From contig CALWAR010000081.1 of NCBI GenBank assembly GCA_944375765.1, forward strand, positions 1-58,757: a stretch of DNA of 58,757 nucleotides, in the 5' to 3' direction. This DNA is from an uncultured Mediterraneibacter sp. Its GTDB lineage: Bacteria; Bacillota; Clostridia; Lachnospirales; Lachnospiraceae. Shown in pieces: positions 50,183 to 58,757 of this stretch (position 1 is the first letter of the stretch; every line of letters starts with the position of its first letter). Under the pieces are notes generated by a model that saw nothing but the letters and a program-made list of their open reading frames with translations, did no database searches and was not told where the DNA came from. Position numbers and translations under genes: made by a program.

Positions 50183-50335
50183 ATATATCCCACCTCAGAC
50201 ATTTTTGTATTACTTCTGCGGCAGTCCCGGCCTGTGCGGACCGCTTTATATATACTATGTATAGTTTTCCATTATCTTACATATTCTATCATACATCAGA
50301 TCAGCCCATCCGCATAATAACAGCAAGGAGAACAT

Positions 50336-51067
50336 ATGGAACCAAGAATCGGAATTATTGTGTGTGGTTTTACACAGGACCGCCAGTTTGTCACCAACCC
50401 GTATATACAGTCCGTCCGCTATGCAAAGGGCGTCCCTCTCGTACTGCCTGTTGTGCGCAGCGACCGTCTGCTCGATGAGTACACTGACCTCTGCGATGGG
50501 TTTCTCTTCTGCGGAGGAGGCGATATCACGCCTCTTCTGTTTGGCGAAGAACCCTGCCGGGGAAATGGAAAGACCGATGTTACGGTGGATCTCTTTCAGA
50601 TCCGTCTCATGAAGAAAGTCTTACAGGCCTGCAAGCCTGTCTTCGCGATCTGCCGTGGGATGCAGATCTTAAGCGTCGCCTGCGGCGGCACGATCTGGCA
50701 GGATATCTCGCTGATCCCGGGCAAAACGCTCGACCATATGCAGCAGTCCGCCGCGCGCAGCGAAGTCAGCCACCGCATACGCACAGAAAAAGGAAGCCTC
50801 CTCAGAAAATACATCGGCTCAAATCTCTTTGTGAACAGTTTTCATCATCAGGCCGTAAATATCCCCGGAAAGAATATCCGGGTGAGCGCATGCGCCCAGG
50901 ACGGCACGATCGAGGCGATAGAAGTAAAAAACCACCCATTCGCAGTCGGCGTTCAGTGGCATCCGGAATGCATGTACCGCACCTCTCCGGAAATGCGCGG
51001 TCTTTTTCACGAATTTGTATTCCATTCACTCATAAAGAGCGGTGATCCAGGACATACTAGTCTTTGA
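50336..51067 (+). CDS. gamma-glutamyl-GABA hydrolase-like class I glutamine amidotransferase
   Basis: A 243-aa peptidase C26 protein. Nucleophile Cys106 in FAICRGMQ, His209 and Glu211 in VQWHPE; GFLFCGGGDITPLLFGE is the PuuD-type start. It hydrolyses gamma-glutamyl bonds such as gamma-glutamyl-GABA of putrescine breakdown or related compounds. AAGGAGAA precedes the start. No other putrescine genes are near; two small coat-like genes follow on the same strand. Confidence 0.9.
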   Translation: MEPRIGIIVCGFTQDRQFVTNPYIQSVRYAKGVPLVLPVVRSDRLLDEYTDLCDGFLFCGGGDITPLLFGEEPCRGNGKTDVTVDLFQIRLMKKVLQACKPVFAICRGMQILSVACGGTIWQDISLIPGKTLDHMQQSAARSEVSHRIRTEKGSLLRKYIGSNLFVNSFHHQAVNIPGKNIRVSACAQDGTIEAIEVKNHPFAVGVQWHPECMYRTSPEMRGLFHEFVFHSLIKSGDPGHTSL

Positions 51068-51096
51068 ATTTATATATACAGAAGGAGGGTATGACA

Positions 51097-51279
51097 ATGT
51101 CAGAGATTTCAATTCTTGATCTTCAGAACCTGCGCCATCTCATCGGCGGCTATTCTACCACACACTGCAAGATGACAGACTACGCTTCAAAAACAGAAGA
51201 TCCCGAGATCAAAAAGCTGTTTCAGGACGCAGCAGACTCGGCTATGAAAAACAAGCAGGAACTCATGAAATTCCTGTAG
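51097..51279 (+). CDS. small spore coat-like protein
   Basis: A 60-aa protein, SILDLQNLRHLIGGYSTTHCKMTDYA-type helix followed by DPEIKKLFQDAADSAMKNKQELMKFL. This is the short CotF-like/ferritin-like coat family frequent in spore-forming clostridia. I used the ATG of ATGTCAGAG (51097), 8 bases after GGAGGG; in-frame ATGs upstream are closer to or before the ribosome site. It precedes a second coat-like gene. Confidence 0.7.
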   Translation: MSEISILDLQNLRHLIGGYSTTHCKMTDYASKTEDPEIKKLFQDAADSAMKNKQELMKFL

Positions 51280-51373
51280 TCGGATCACTGTATCCGGGAG
51301 CATCCAAACGATGATGACAGCGTATCACATCAGAAAGAAAAACAAACAGAAATTGATTCAGCGAGGTGTCAGA

Positions 51374-51622
51374 ATGGACGAAAAGACGATGGTCGCCGAC
51401 GCTCTTGTCGGCATAAACGGAGAACTGAAAATGTTCGGGGATATGATCGCGCAGACAGAAAACAAAGAACTCAAGCAGTGCTTAAAGCAGATCCGCAATC
51501 AGTGCGAGATGTCGCAGGAAAAGATGTATGACGCAGCCAGAGAACGCAGCTATTATGTTCCGGCAGAAAAAGCGACGCAGGCAGAGATCGAGCATGTAAA
51601 ATCGATCGTACAGGCAAACTGA
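51374..51622 (+). CDS. CotF-like spore coat protein
   Basis: An 82-aa helical protein: EKTMVADALVGINGELKMFGDMIAQTENKELKQCLKQIRNQCEMSQEKMYDAARERSYY-like pattern of the spore coat CotF family, ending PAEKATQAEIEHVKSIVQ. Both long helices carry heptad-like hydrophobic spacing. I used ATG 51374; upstream codons of the open frame are basic and lack a site. Co-directional and 94 bases after the first coat-like gene. The exact place in the coat is unknown. Confidence 0.75.
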   Translation: MDEKTMVADALVGINGELKMFGDMIAQTENKELKQCLKQIRNQCEMSQEKMYDAARERSYYVPAEKATQAEIEHVKSIVQAN

Positions 51623-51707
51623 TCTTTTTTCAGCATTGTCAGCGGGGACACTTAAGTGACATGATCTTACTGTGTCCCCGCTTCTGCTTTTCCTTTCTCC
51701 CTGCCGC

Positions 51708-52562
51708 TTACAGATTTCCTTTCAGAATATACTGTTCGATCGCCCTGGCAGCGCCGTCACGGCTGTTCGCCTCAGTCACGTGATCCGCCCGTTTCTTCAG
51801 AGCTTCCACTGCATTTCCCATAGCGATCCTGAAGCCGGAGGCGGCAAACATAGGCAAGTCATTTTCTCCGTCTCCGATGCACGCGATCTCATCCTTACCG
51901 ATCCCCAGTCTGGCAGCGAGCGCTTTCAGCGCATTTCCCTTTGAGGCATACTCCGAAAACACCTCCGCATATATCGGAGTATACGCCCCTCGAAGAGCAG
52001 GATACCCCTCGAGAACAGAGTGCAGCTTCCTTTTCGATCCCGGCGTGATAAAATAGAACTGGAACTCTTCCACTTCACAGCCATTCCTGCTGATAAACTC
52101 TTCCATATCACGCACACAGTACGCGCCTTTTGCATCTTTTCCGTATAATATAAGCCCGGCCGCAGTGAGGACGCGCCCCTGCAGAAGATAGCGGTGCCGC
52201 ACATGAACGGCGGTCCCAAGTCCTTTTCCCCTGCACTTTTCAAGCAGCGACAGTGCGTCTCTCTGCGGTATGGACGCCTGAAAGACTGTCTTCTTCTTAC
52301 AGATATCGGTCACTTTCGCTCCATTCGAGCTTATCACATAACGGAACAGCCCCTGATTCGCATAGTCGTCGCGGCTTCCGGTCCTGCAAAGCGTTCCCGC
52401 CGCCAGCCTGTGGGGAAGGCACTCCAGATTGCGCCCGGTAGCCGGGACGATGACGACACCTCTTCTGGCTGCTTCTCTAAGAGCGCTCAGTGTCCTGTCC
52501 GTCATCCGGCTGCATCTGTCCAGACATGTGCCGTCCATGTCAACTGCAAGTAATCTGATCAT
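51708..52562 (-). CDS. Cof-type HAD phosphatase
   Basis: A 284-aa HAD hydrolase, subfamily IIB. Motif I AVDMDGTCLD (Asp8, Asp10), motif II ISSNGA, Lys in the KGNALKALAARLGI stretch, and motif IV GDGENDLPMFAASG. These enzymes dephosphorylate sugar phosphates, flavin or pyridoxal phosphates; the substrate cannot be read from sequence. Head-to-tail with the FAD oxidoreductase 23 bases upstream, so probably co-transcribed. Confidence 0.9.
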   Translation of the reverse strand: MIRLLAVDMDGTCLDRCSRMTDRTLSALREAARRGVVIVPATGRNLECLPHRLAAGTLCRTGSRDDYANQGLFRYVISSNGAKVTDICKKKTVFQASIPQRDALSLLEKCRGKGLGTAVHVRHRYLLQGRVLTAAGLILYGKDAKGAYCVRDMEEFISRNGCEVEEFQFYFITPGSKRKLHSVLEGYPALRGAYTPIYAEVFSEYASKGNALKALAARLGIGKDEIACIGDGENDLPMFAASGFRIAMGNAVEALKKRADHVTEANSRDGAARAIEQYILKGNL

Positions 52563-52585
52563 TCCGTCTCCTTGTCATACGTCGT

Positions 52586-53974
52586 TTATTTTGCAATTGT
52601 GTTATCATCTTCCGCGATCTCGCGCGCGACATACACTCCGCTTGCGGACGCATGGGAGAGAGAGTGCGTCACGCCGCTTCCGTCTCCGATCACATAGAGC
52701 CCTTTGTGTATCGTCTCAAGGTGCTCATTAAGCCTTACTTCCATATTGTAGAACTTTACTTCCACACCATAAAGCAGGGTATCGTCATTTGCCGTACCCG
52801 GAGCGATCTTATCCAGCGCGTACACCATCTCAATGATGCCGTCGAGGATCCTCTTTGGAAGCACAAGGCTCAGATCTCCGGGCTCCGCGGAGAGCGTCGG
52901 GCGGACAAACCCCTCTTCGATCCTCTTCGTCGTACTTCTCCTGCCGCGGATCAGATCGCCGAATCTCTGGACAAGCACGCCGCCGCCGAGCATATTGGAC
53001 AGGCGCGCGATGCTCTCTCCATATCCGTTGCTGTCCTTGAAAGGCTCTGAAAAATGTTTCTCCACCAGCAGGGCAAAATTCGTATTGTCTGTCTGCTTCC
53101 CCGGATCCTCGTAGCTGTGTCCGTTTACTGTTACAATCCCGTTCGTGTTCTCGTTTACAACGATCCCGTGAGGATTCATACAGAATGTCCGCACTTTATC
53201 CTCAAATTTTTCTGTTCGGTATACGATCTTGCTCTCATAGAGCTCGTCCGTCAGGTGGGAGAAGATCACGGCCGGAAGCTCCACGCGCACGCCGATATCC
53301 ACGCGGTTTGACTTCGTGGGTATATCCAGTCCCCCGCAGACTTTCTCCATCCATTTACTGCCGCTCCTGCCGACGGAGACGATGCATTTCGTACATTCGT
53401 CCGCCTCTCCTCCTGCGGTCACTCTGTAGCCGTCCTCTGTCCTGTCGAGATCGTCTACATGACAGTTAAATCGGAATTCCACCTTTTCTTTCAGTTCCCT
53501 GAACATATTTTCCAGCACGATGTAATTGATGTCCGTACCGAGATGTCGGACCGATGCATCCAGAAGCTTCAGCTTGTTCTGCATGCACAGCTTCTTGAAC
53601 TTCGTGCCCGCGGTCGAATACATCTTTGTTCCTTCGCCGCCGTAGCGGACATTGATCTCGTCGACATAGTTCATCAGATCGACGGCGGTCTCTTTACCGA
53701 TATATTCGTAGAGTGTCCCGCCGAAATCATTGGTAATATTATATTTCCCGTCCGAAAATGCGCCTGCGCCGCCGAATCCGCTCATGATCGCGCATGTCCT
53801 GCAGTTGATGCAGCTCTTTACTTTCTTTCCATCTATGGGACATTTTCTCTTCTCAAGCGGATTACCCGACTCGAATACCGCTACCTTAAGCTGTGGCGCT
53901 TTCTGCATCAGCTCATAGGCCGCAAAGATACCGCCCGGCCCCGCTCCAATTATGATCACATCATATCTGCTCAT
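52586..53974 (-). CDS. FAD-dependent oxidoreductase (COG2509 type)
   Basis: A 462-aa flavoprotein. YDVIIIGAGPGGIFAAYEL at residues 4-22 binds FAD; KRKCPIDGKKVKSCINCRTCAIMSGFGGAGAFSDGKYN contains a CxxC-type cysteine group typical of this family; YVIGDGSGVTHSLSHASASG forms the second FAD loop at the end. Reaction unknown; related proteins are annotated as dehydrogenases in anaerobes. I used ATG 53974 after AAAGGAAAG; the ORF's earlier start adds 7 residues. Confidence 0.88.
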   Translation of the reverse strand: MSRYDVIIIGAGPGGIFAAYELMQKAPQLKVAVFESGNPLEKRKCPIDGKKVKSCINCRTCAIMSGFGGAGAFSDGKYNITNDFGGTLYEYIGKETAVDLMNYVDEINVRYGGEGTKMYSTAGTKFKKLCMQNKLKLLDASVRHLGTDINYIVLENMFRELKEKVEFRFNCHVDDLDRTEDGYRVTAGGEADECTKCIVSVGRSGSKWMEKVCGGLDIPTKSNRVDIGVRVELPAVIFSHLTDELYESKIVYRTEKFEDKVRTFCMNPHGIVVNENTNGIVTVNGHSYEDPGKQTDNTNFALLVEKHFSEPFKDSNGYGESIARLSNMLGGGVLVQRFGDLIRGRRSTTKRIEEGFVRPTLSAEPGDLSLVLPKRILDGIIEMVYALDKIAPGTANDDTLLYGVEVKFYNMEVRLNEHLETIHKGLYVIGDGSGVTHSLSHASASGVYVAREIAEDDNTIAK

Positions 53975-54088
53975 ATTTATTCTTTCCTTTCCCATACTAA
54001 GTTCTTTCCCGCTGTCGGGCTTCCGCGGCCCTGCGCGGTTATGCCCGCCCGTGGAGCGTGGTTTCTGCTTCCGCGCGCGGCACAGTCC

Positions 54089-54622
54089 TTATTCCTCGCG
54101 GAGCACAGCCCGCACGATCTTTTTCGTCTTCGGCAGCCAGAACTGCACGAGCGGTCCTGTCAGAAATACCGCCGCCACTGTCCCCGCGTTGCTGTTGATG
54201 ACAAGAGACATTCCCGCAGATAAAATCACACATCCAAGCACCATGCTGACGATACGCACTGCCATCCCCTCCTCTGCATTGATATATCCGCCAAGCATCC
54301 AGCTGAACAGATCGATGATCGGACCGCCGCAGAAAGCACGTACGACGGTTCCCGGCTTCACATAGCCTTTTGTGGTGAGCAGCATCACAACCATAAGGAC
54401 GCACAGCACGATCACATGGACCGTCCCCACAGTGAGTCCGAAGATCCTGGACAGCCCCTGGATAAATACCGTGAATGTGTCCGTACCCAGTTCAGACAAA
54501 AGGAACAGGGTAACTCCAAGATGGGCGACTGTCAGTCCGATCAGCAGGAGGACGAGCGCTTTCGCCCAGTCCGCCGCGCTTCTTCCCGAAGTATCCGACG
54601 CAAACTTCTCTTTCTTTTCCAT
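54089..54622 (-). CDS. YczE/YitT-like membrane protein with probable internal deletion
   Basis: A 177-aa membrane protein resembling YczE/YyaS: ALVLLLIGLTVAHLGVTLFLLSELGTDTFTVFIQGLSRIFGLTVG, then FCGGPIIDLF. After GCVILSAGMSLVINSNAG the sequence goes directly to TVAAVFLTGPLVQFW, whereas relatives have about 40-50 further residues (another pair of helices) between these points. So an in-frame deletion seems to have removed roughly one helix pair; the reading frame is kept. The start is uncertain: ATG 54622 follows GGGGAAA, and a GTG 15 bases upstream is possible. Its function is unknown even for intact members. Confidence 0.6.
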   Translation of the reverse strand: MEKKEKFASDTSGRSAADWAKALVLLLIGLTVAHLGVTLFLLSELGTDTFTVFIQGLSRIFGLTVGTVHVIVLCVLMVVMLLTTKGYVKPGTVVRAFCGGPIIDLFSWMLGGYINAEEGMAVRIVSMVLGCVILSAGMSLVINSNAGTVAAVFLTGPLVQFWLPKTKKIVRAVLREE

Positions 54623-54800
54623 AACACATTTCCCCACTGTCCCTTATATATTTCTCCATCATCGGACACATCCTGCCCGGAGCGCCTTTTGTTCGACAAA
54701 AAAGTCTCCTGTGGAATGTCCCGCAGAACAAAAAACCACCGCCCCACTTCTCCTGAAAGGCCTGTGGAACGGCAGTTCTGCTTCATCTTATCGAGCGGGA

Positions 54801-54962
54801 CTATTCCATTTCCGAAAACTGATCTTTCCCAACTCCACACAGCGGGCAAAGGAAATCATCCGGAACATCTTCCCATGTTGTGCCGGCTTCGATGCCGTTG
54901 TCCGGATCGCCTGTCGCCTCGTCATAAATGTATCCACATACATCACATACATATTTTTTCAT
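54801..54962 (-). CDS. rubredoxin
   Basis: A 53-aa rubredoxin: [14 protein letters not shown] (Cys6, Cys9) and [14 protein letters not shown] (Cys39, Cys42) are the two CxxC knuckles binding iron, and [16 protein letters not shown] lies between them. It passes single electrons in anaerobes, commonly to rubrerythrin, superoxide reductase or oxygen reductases. The gene is complete with stop TAG and an AGGAGGT site before the start. It lies alone between the YczE-like and AI-2E transporter genes; no obvious partner is in the window. Confidence 0.95.
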   Translation of the reverse strand: MKKYVCDVCGYIYDEATGDPDNGIEAGTTWEDVPDDFLCPLCGVGKDQFSEME

Positions 54963-55064
54963 TATCTGATACCTCCTGTAATCACCATAAAGTCTTCTGC
55001 ATCATATACTTTTCTTATGCAGAAATTTCTTCCGTAAACATAATATCATACATGCCCTGCTTTT

Positions 55065-56198
55065 TCAATGTTCTTTTGGTTTCTCCCGAAGTCCCAGTAT
55101 CCCGTTTACAAGGATCTTCACGTCGTCAAAGATATAGTCAAATGCTCCTGCCTGGCACATATTGATGAGTACCATGCCGATCGGCACTGCAAGGATCATC
55201 CACAGAATACCGCCCATCCGGTAGCCGATGTATAGCAGGATCAGAGTAACCAGGGGATTAAGCCCCACACTGTCCGCCACGAGCTTCGGCTGCAGGAGCT
55301 GATGTACGGCCTGAGTGATCACATAGATGACGATAAGGGCGACTGTCATCTTGTAATCCCCCATGAAAAATTTATAGGCCGCCCATGGGATCATGGCAGT
55401 CCCTGTCCCGAAAAACGGCAGGAAATCCAAAAAAGCGATCAGAAACGCCACAAGGACAAAATATCCTGTGCCAAGCGCTCCCAGTCCCACAAGCAGGATC
55501 AGGAACACGATCACCATGATCTTAAACTGCGCCTTAAAATATCCGCCCACGGCATATCTCAGATTGTCCATCACGAGCGTCATCCGCTTCTGCACAGGTT
55601 CAGGCGACACTTTCCTTATCCAGCTCAACACTTCTTCTCTCTGCACGATAAAGAAATAGGCCGACAGAACTGACACGAGGAAAGAGATCAGATAGTAGGG
55701 CACGCTTTTGGCGATGTTGCCCGCCACTGTCACAGTCGGCTCACTTATATTTGACACAAGGCTTCCCATATACTGATCCAGGTTCTCGACTGCTGCGTTC
55801 CATCCGTTCTGCACGCCGACAGGCAGGCGTTCAAAAATGCCTGAGAGCGTATCTCCGATCTGCCGCAGGCCTGCTTCGAGCTGCGCATACATCTCGGGAA
55901 AGTTGTTTATCAGCTCGCTGATCTCTTCTGTCAGCTTGCTGACAGCGAAGTACAGACCGAATACGATCAGCGCCAGCACGAGTATGACGATCAGCGCGGA
56001 GCCGAGTTTCTTGACGATCCGAAGACGCTTTTCCAGCCAGTTTACGAGCGGCGCGGCAATGGCCGCAATGATCCATCCGATCACAAACGGCACAAAGAAC
56101 CGTATGAGGTTCCAGCCTATGATTACAAAAGCCACGGTAGCCAGAAGACTGAACAGCAGTCTTAACGCCACCTGCCAGTAAGGACGATTATTCTCCAT
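55065..56198 (-). CDS. AI-2E-family transporter
   Basis: A 377-aa membrane protein with about eight spans. Family marks: FVPFVIGWIIAAIAAPLVNWLEKR, the hydrophilic middle region (about 100-170), LLVGLGALGTGYFVLVAFLIAFLDFLPFFGTGTAMIPWA and GLNPLVTLILLYIGYRMGGILWMILAVPIG. Members export autoinducer-2 or act as Na+/H+ antiporters; substrate unknown here. I used ATG 56198, which overlaps the ysxC stop by 11 bases and follows GAGGAGG; the longer frame starts inside ysxC. Confidence 0.9.
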   Translation of the reverse strand: MENNRPYWQVALRLLFSLLATVAFVIIGWNLIRFFVPFVIGWIIAAIAAPLVNWLEKRLRIVKKLGSALIVILVLALIVFGLYFAVSKLTEEISELINNFPEMYAQLEAGLRQIGDTLSGIFERLPVGVQNGWNAAVENLDQYMGSLVSNISEPTVTVAGNIAKSVPYYLISFLVSVLSAYFFIVQREEVLSWIRKVSPEPVQKRMTLVMDNLRYAVGGYFKAQFKIMVIVFLILLVGLGALGTGYFVLVAFLIAFLDFLPFFGTGTAMIPWAAYKFFMGDYKMTVALIVIYVITQAVHQLLQPKLVADSVGLNPLVTLILLYIGYRMGGILWMILAVPIGMVLINMCQAGAFDYIFDDVKILVNGILGLREKPKEH

Positions 56199-56802
56199 CC
56201 TGCGCCTCCTCGTTCGTTTCAAAACATTCTGTTCCAATCAGTTCCCATATCTCGTCTCTCCCCTGCTTCGTAGAAGAAGAAAAGGGGATCACTTTTGTCC
56301 CCGGAACAAGCTCCAAGCCCTCTTTTATCATCTTTACATGCTTCTGCACCTGACTGCGCTTTATCTTGTCGAGTTTTGTCGCGATTATGACCGGATGATA
56401 ACCCTGCTCAACTACCCAGCGGTACATCATCTTATCGTTTGCAGACGGCGCATGGCGGATATCTATAAGCAGAAAGACCGCTCTTAGCTGCATGGAACCA
56501 TGCAGATACCTCTCGATCATCCTGCCCCACTGCTCTCTCTCTTTCTCAGAGACTCTGGCGTATCCGTAACCGGGCAGATCCACCAGATAGAGTTCACTGT
56601 TGATATTATAGAAATTGATCGTCTGCGTCTTCCCCGGCGTCGCCGAGATACGCGCATATGACTTGCGGTTCATGAGCGCGTTGATCAGAGATGATTTTCC
56701 CACGTTTGATTTCCCTGCAAATGCCACCTCAGGCTTATCGTTTGCAGGCAGGGCGCTCGTCACCCCGCATACCGTCTCCAGATCTATGTTTCTTATTACC
56801 AT
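56188..56802 (-). CDS. ysxC: ribosome biogenesis GTPase YsxC/YihA
   Basis: A 204-aa EngB GTPase. G1 AGKSNVGKSS near 30-39, G2 around Thr in SATPGKTQT, G3 DLPGYGYA, G4 TKLDK and G5 SSSTKQG. It is needed for assembly of the large ribosomal subunit. One base separates its start from lon; the order lon-ysxC is conserved widely in Firmicutes. Confidence 0.96.
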   Translation of the reverse strand: MVIRNIDLETVCGVTSALPANDKPEVAFAGKSNVGKSSLINALMNRKSYARISATPGKTQTINFYNINSELYLVDLPGYGYARVSEKEREQWGRMIERYLHGSMQLRAVFLLIDIRHAPSANDKMMYRWVVEQGYHPVIIATKLDKIKRSQVQKHVKMIKEGLELVPGTKVIPFSSSTKQGRDEIWELIGTECFETNEEAQDGE

Positions 56803-56803
56803 A

Positions 56804-58757
56804 TCATTCTCCTGTCAGCGCGGCTTCCAGCACTTCATCCATGTTTTCCACATATATGATTTCCAGTCCTTTTGTGATCTCAGATGAAAGTTCTTCCACA
56901 TCTGTCGTATTTTCTTCTGGAACAACTACCGTCTTCATCCCTGCGCTCTTTGCCGCCAGCAGCTTCTCTTTGAGCCCGCCGATCTTAAGCACCCGTCCGC
57001 GCAGCGTGATCTCCCCTGTCATGGCAAGGTCAGACCGCACTTTCTTCTCCGTGATCGCAGAGAGCATGGCTGTCGCCATCGTGATGCCTGCCGACGGACC
57101 GTCTTTTGGCACCGCGCCCTCCGGTATGTGGACATGGATATCATGCTTCTCAAAAAAGTCTTCTGCAATATCATATTTCCTGCTCACCGAACGGATATAG
57201 CTGATGCCTGCCCGGGCTGACTCTTTCATCACATCGCCGAGCTGTCCGGTCAGCATGAGTTCTCCGCTGCCGGGCATCACACTGACCTCGATCTGCAGTG
57301 TGTCCCCGCCTACGCTCGTCCACGCCAGTCCCCGCACGATACCGATCTCCGGCGCGGGGTTGGCCATCTGATACGTATGTTTCTCTTTGCCGAGAAACCT
57401 GTGGATGTTACGATCCGTCACTCTGATCTTCCTGCGCTCCGTCGTAAGGATTTCCTTGGCTGCTTTTCGGCATACGTTGCCGATCTCGCGTTCAAGCTGA
57501 CGCACACCCGCCTCTTTCGTATAGTTGCGCGCCATCTTCCAGATCGCATGTCTGCTGAACGTAAGCTGGTCCGATGCAAGGCCGTTCTTCTCAAGCTGCT
57601 TTGGGATCAGATGCTCCAGAGCGATATGGAGCTTCTCATTCTCCGTATAACTGCTGATCTCGATGACTTCCATGCGGTCCAGAAGCGGTCTGGGAATCGT
57701 CTGGAGCGTGTTTGCCGTTGTGATGAACATAACCTCCGAGAGATCCAGAGGGACTTCCAGATAATGGTCGCGGAACCTGCTGTTCTGCTCTGCGTCCAGC
57801 ACTTCCAGCAGAGCGGAGAAAGTGTCTCCTTTATAGTCTGTGCTCACTTTGTCAATCTCATCCAGAAGGATGACCGGGTTTTTTACCCCGGCTGTACGGA
57901 TGCCGTTCGCGATCCGCCCCGGCATGGCCCCCACATACGTCTTTCTGTGTCCCCGGATCTCTGCTTCGTCGCGTACGCCGCCCAGAGAGATCCTCACATA
58001 AGGCTTTTTCATCGCCCGCGCAAGCGATTTTGCAATAGAAGTCTTGCCGGTCCCGGGAGGTCCGGCCAGACAGAGGATCGGGCTGTCGCCTTTTTTCGTC
58101 AGCGTCCTGACCGCAAGAAATTCCAGGATGCGCTCCTTGACCTGTTCCAGGCTGTAATGATCTTCTTCAAGCACCTGTTTTGCATATCCAATATCGTTGA
58201 TATCCTTTGCCCTTTTGTTCCAGGGCATCTCAAGGAGCGTCTCGATATACGTGCGTATAACGCCGTTCTCCGCTGAGGAGTTCATGGAACTTTTGAACCT
58301 GTTGATCTCTTTTTTGAGTTTGTCTTTTACTTCTCCGGGCGCTTTGAGTTTCCTGAGTGCATTCTCAAACTCTTCCGCATCCGATATGGCGGAATCCTCA
58401 CCGAGTTCCTCACGTATCAGTTTTAACTGTTCCCTTAAGATATATTCACGCTGATGTTTATCCACGCGCTCCTTGACTTTTTGCTTGATCTCCTCTTTGA
58501 TGTTCATGATCTGGACTTCGTTGACCAGCTTGAAAGCAAGCTTCTCATACCGCTTCCAGAAATCCGTCTCATTGAGTATTTCCTGCTGATCTGTATAGTA
58601 GAGAGGAATATTTGCCGCGATCTGGTCCACCAGCTTTTTTATTCCCCGGATTTCAAGGAGCTGAGAAACTGATTCTTTCGACATCTTTCCATTCTTCGAG
58701 GTATATTCGACGAGCATATCTTTCAGCCCGCGCTCCATCGCCTCGTCGTTTAGTTCG
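56804..58757 (-). CDS. lon: Lon protease, 5' end beyond the window
   Basis: About 650 residues of LonA; the open frame runs off the right edge at 58757 without a stop, and about 120 N-terminal residues of the substrate-binding domain are missing. Visible: the rest of the N domain and coiled region (EQKVKERVDKHQREYILREQL-type), AAA+ domain with GPPGTGKTS Walker A, LLDEIDKV Walker B, and the protease domain with the catalytic Ser in PKDGPSAGITM and the Lys in LKEKLLAAKSAGM. It degrades misfolded and regulatory proteins. Followed immediately by ysxC. Confidence 0.97.
   Translation of the reverse strand, partial: ELNDEAMERGLKDMLVEYTSKNGKMSKESVSQLLEIRGIKKLVDQIAANIPLYYTDQQEILNETDFWKRYEKLAFKLVNEVQIMNIKEEIKQKVKERVDKHQREYILREQLKLIREELGEDSAISDAEEFENALRKLKAPGEVKDKLKKEINRFKSSMNSSAENGVIRTYIETLLEMPWNKRAKDINDIGYAKQVLEEDHYSLEQVKERILEFLAVRTLTKKGDSPILCLAGPPGTGKTSIAKSLARAMKKPYVRISLGGVRDEAEIRGHRKTYVGAMPGRIANGIRTAGVKNPVILLDEIDKVSTDYKGDTFSALLEVLDAEQNSRFRDHYLEVPLDLSEVMFITTANTLQTIPRPLLDRMEVIEISSYTENEKLHIALEHLIPKQLEKNGLASDQLTFSRHAIWKMARNYTKEAGVRQLEREIGNVCRKAAKEILTTERRKIRVTDRNIHRFLGKEKHTYQMANPAPEIGIVRGLAWTSVGGDTLQIEVSVMPGSGELMLTGQLGDVMKESARAGISYIRSVSRKYDIAEDFFEKHDIHVHIPEGAVPKDGPSAGITMATAMLSAITEKKVRSDLAMTGEITLRGRVLKIGGLKEKLLAAKSAGMKTVVVPEENTTDVEELSSEITKGLEIIYVENMDEVLEAALTGE

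Noticed and set aside
1..58757. tRNA genes, rRNA genes, CRISPR arrays, insertion sequences, attachment-site repeats
   Set aside because: Looked for by eye on both strands and not seen; small or diverged examples could have been missed.

Overview
The window reads as a chromosomal segment of a spore-forming, anaerobic Firmicute, most probably a Lachnospiraceae (Clostridium cluster XIVa) gut-type bacterium. The support is indirect: strong AGGAGG ribosome sites, sporulation genes (GerM-domain lipoprotein, two small coat-like proteins), rubredoxin, CcdA-TlpA, a mannose-family PTS for N-acetylgalactosamine, bacterial microcompartment (BMC) shell genes, and a moderately GC-rich backbone. No tRNA, rRNA, CRISPR array or intact insertion sequence was seen.

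Layout. (1) 1-4.4 kb is AT-rich and looks acquired. It holds a compact minus-strand operon of a possible 36-aa leader ORF, a stand-alone colicin-E3-type ribonuclease, an unknown 105-aa protein and an ImmA/IrrE-type metallopeptidase, followed by a decayed efflux pair (frameshifted membrane-fusion protein plus FtsX/MacB-like permease, no ATPase). (2) 4.4-9.1 kb, plus strand: a DUF2935 protein and a 1234-aa six-cupredoxin multicopper oxidase of the MnxG size class. (3) 9.1-10.6 kb: a small BMC satellite locus (two EutS/PduU-type shell proteins and an EutP/PduV GTPase) with its own sigma-A promoter. (4) 10.6-20.9 kb: minus-strand housekeeping run comEA, response regulator, histidine kinase, GerM protein, comEC, holA, lepA, hemW. 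(5) 21-26.7 kb: a DMT transporter and the arginine operon argC-GNAT-argJ-argB-argD with paired ARG boxes. (6) 26.9-34 kb: proA, feoA, crcB, nitroreductase, iron alcohol dehydrogenase, nicotinamidase-like hydrolase, OGG1-type glycosylase, CcdA-TlpA fusion. (7) 34-44.8 kb: N-acetylgalactosamine/tagatose catabolism: gatZ and gatY (divergent), an unknown membrane protein, nagA, an AraC regulator, and a PTS operon IIB-IIC-IID-unknown-IIA-agaS-yajC. (8) 45-58.7 kb: argG with its own ARG boxes, a C39-like peptidase, uraA, dipeptidase, glutamine amidotransferase, coat-like genes, HAD phosphatase, FAD oxidoreductase, a shortened YczE-like protein, rubredoxin, AI-2E-family permease, ysxC and the 3' part of lon.

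How they work together. The aga/nag/gat block encodes nearly a complete route from external N-acetylgalactosamine to triose phosphates: PTS uptake, NagA deacetylation, AgaS deamination/isomerisation, and GatY/GatZ cleavage. Only the tagatose-6-phosphate kinase is not visible. The arg genes at two loci share the same operator architecture, which points to common ArgR control.

The two places most worth attention are the E3-like RNase/metallopeptidase operon, which looks like a toxin-antitoxin or defence module built on a colicin catalytic domain, and the DUF2935/giant multicopper oxidase pair, in which the canonical copper ligands lie in domains 2 and 3 in an order opposite to that of laccases. 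All functional statements rest on motif recognition by eye; no database search was run.
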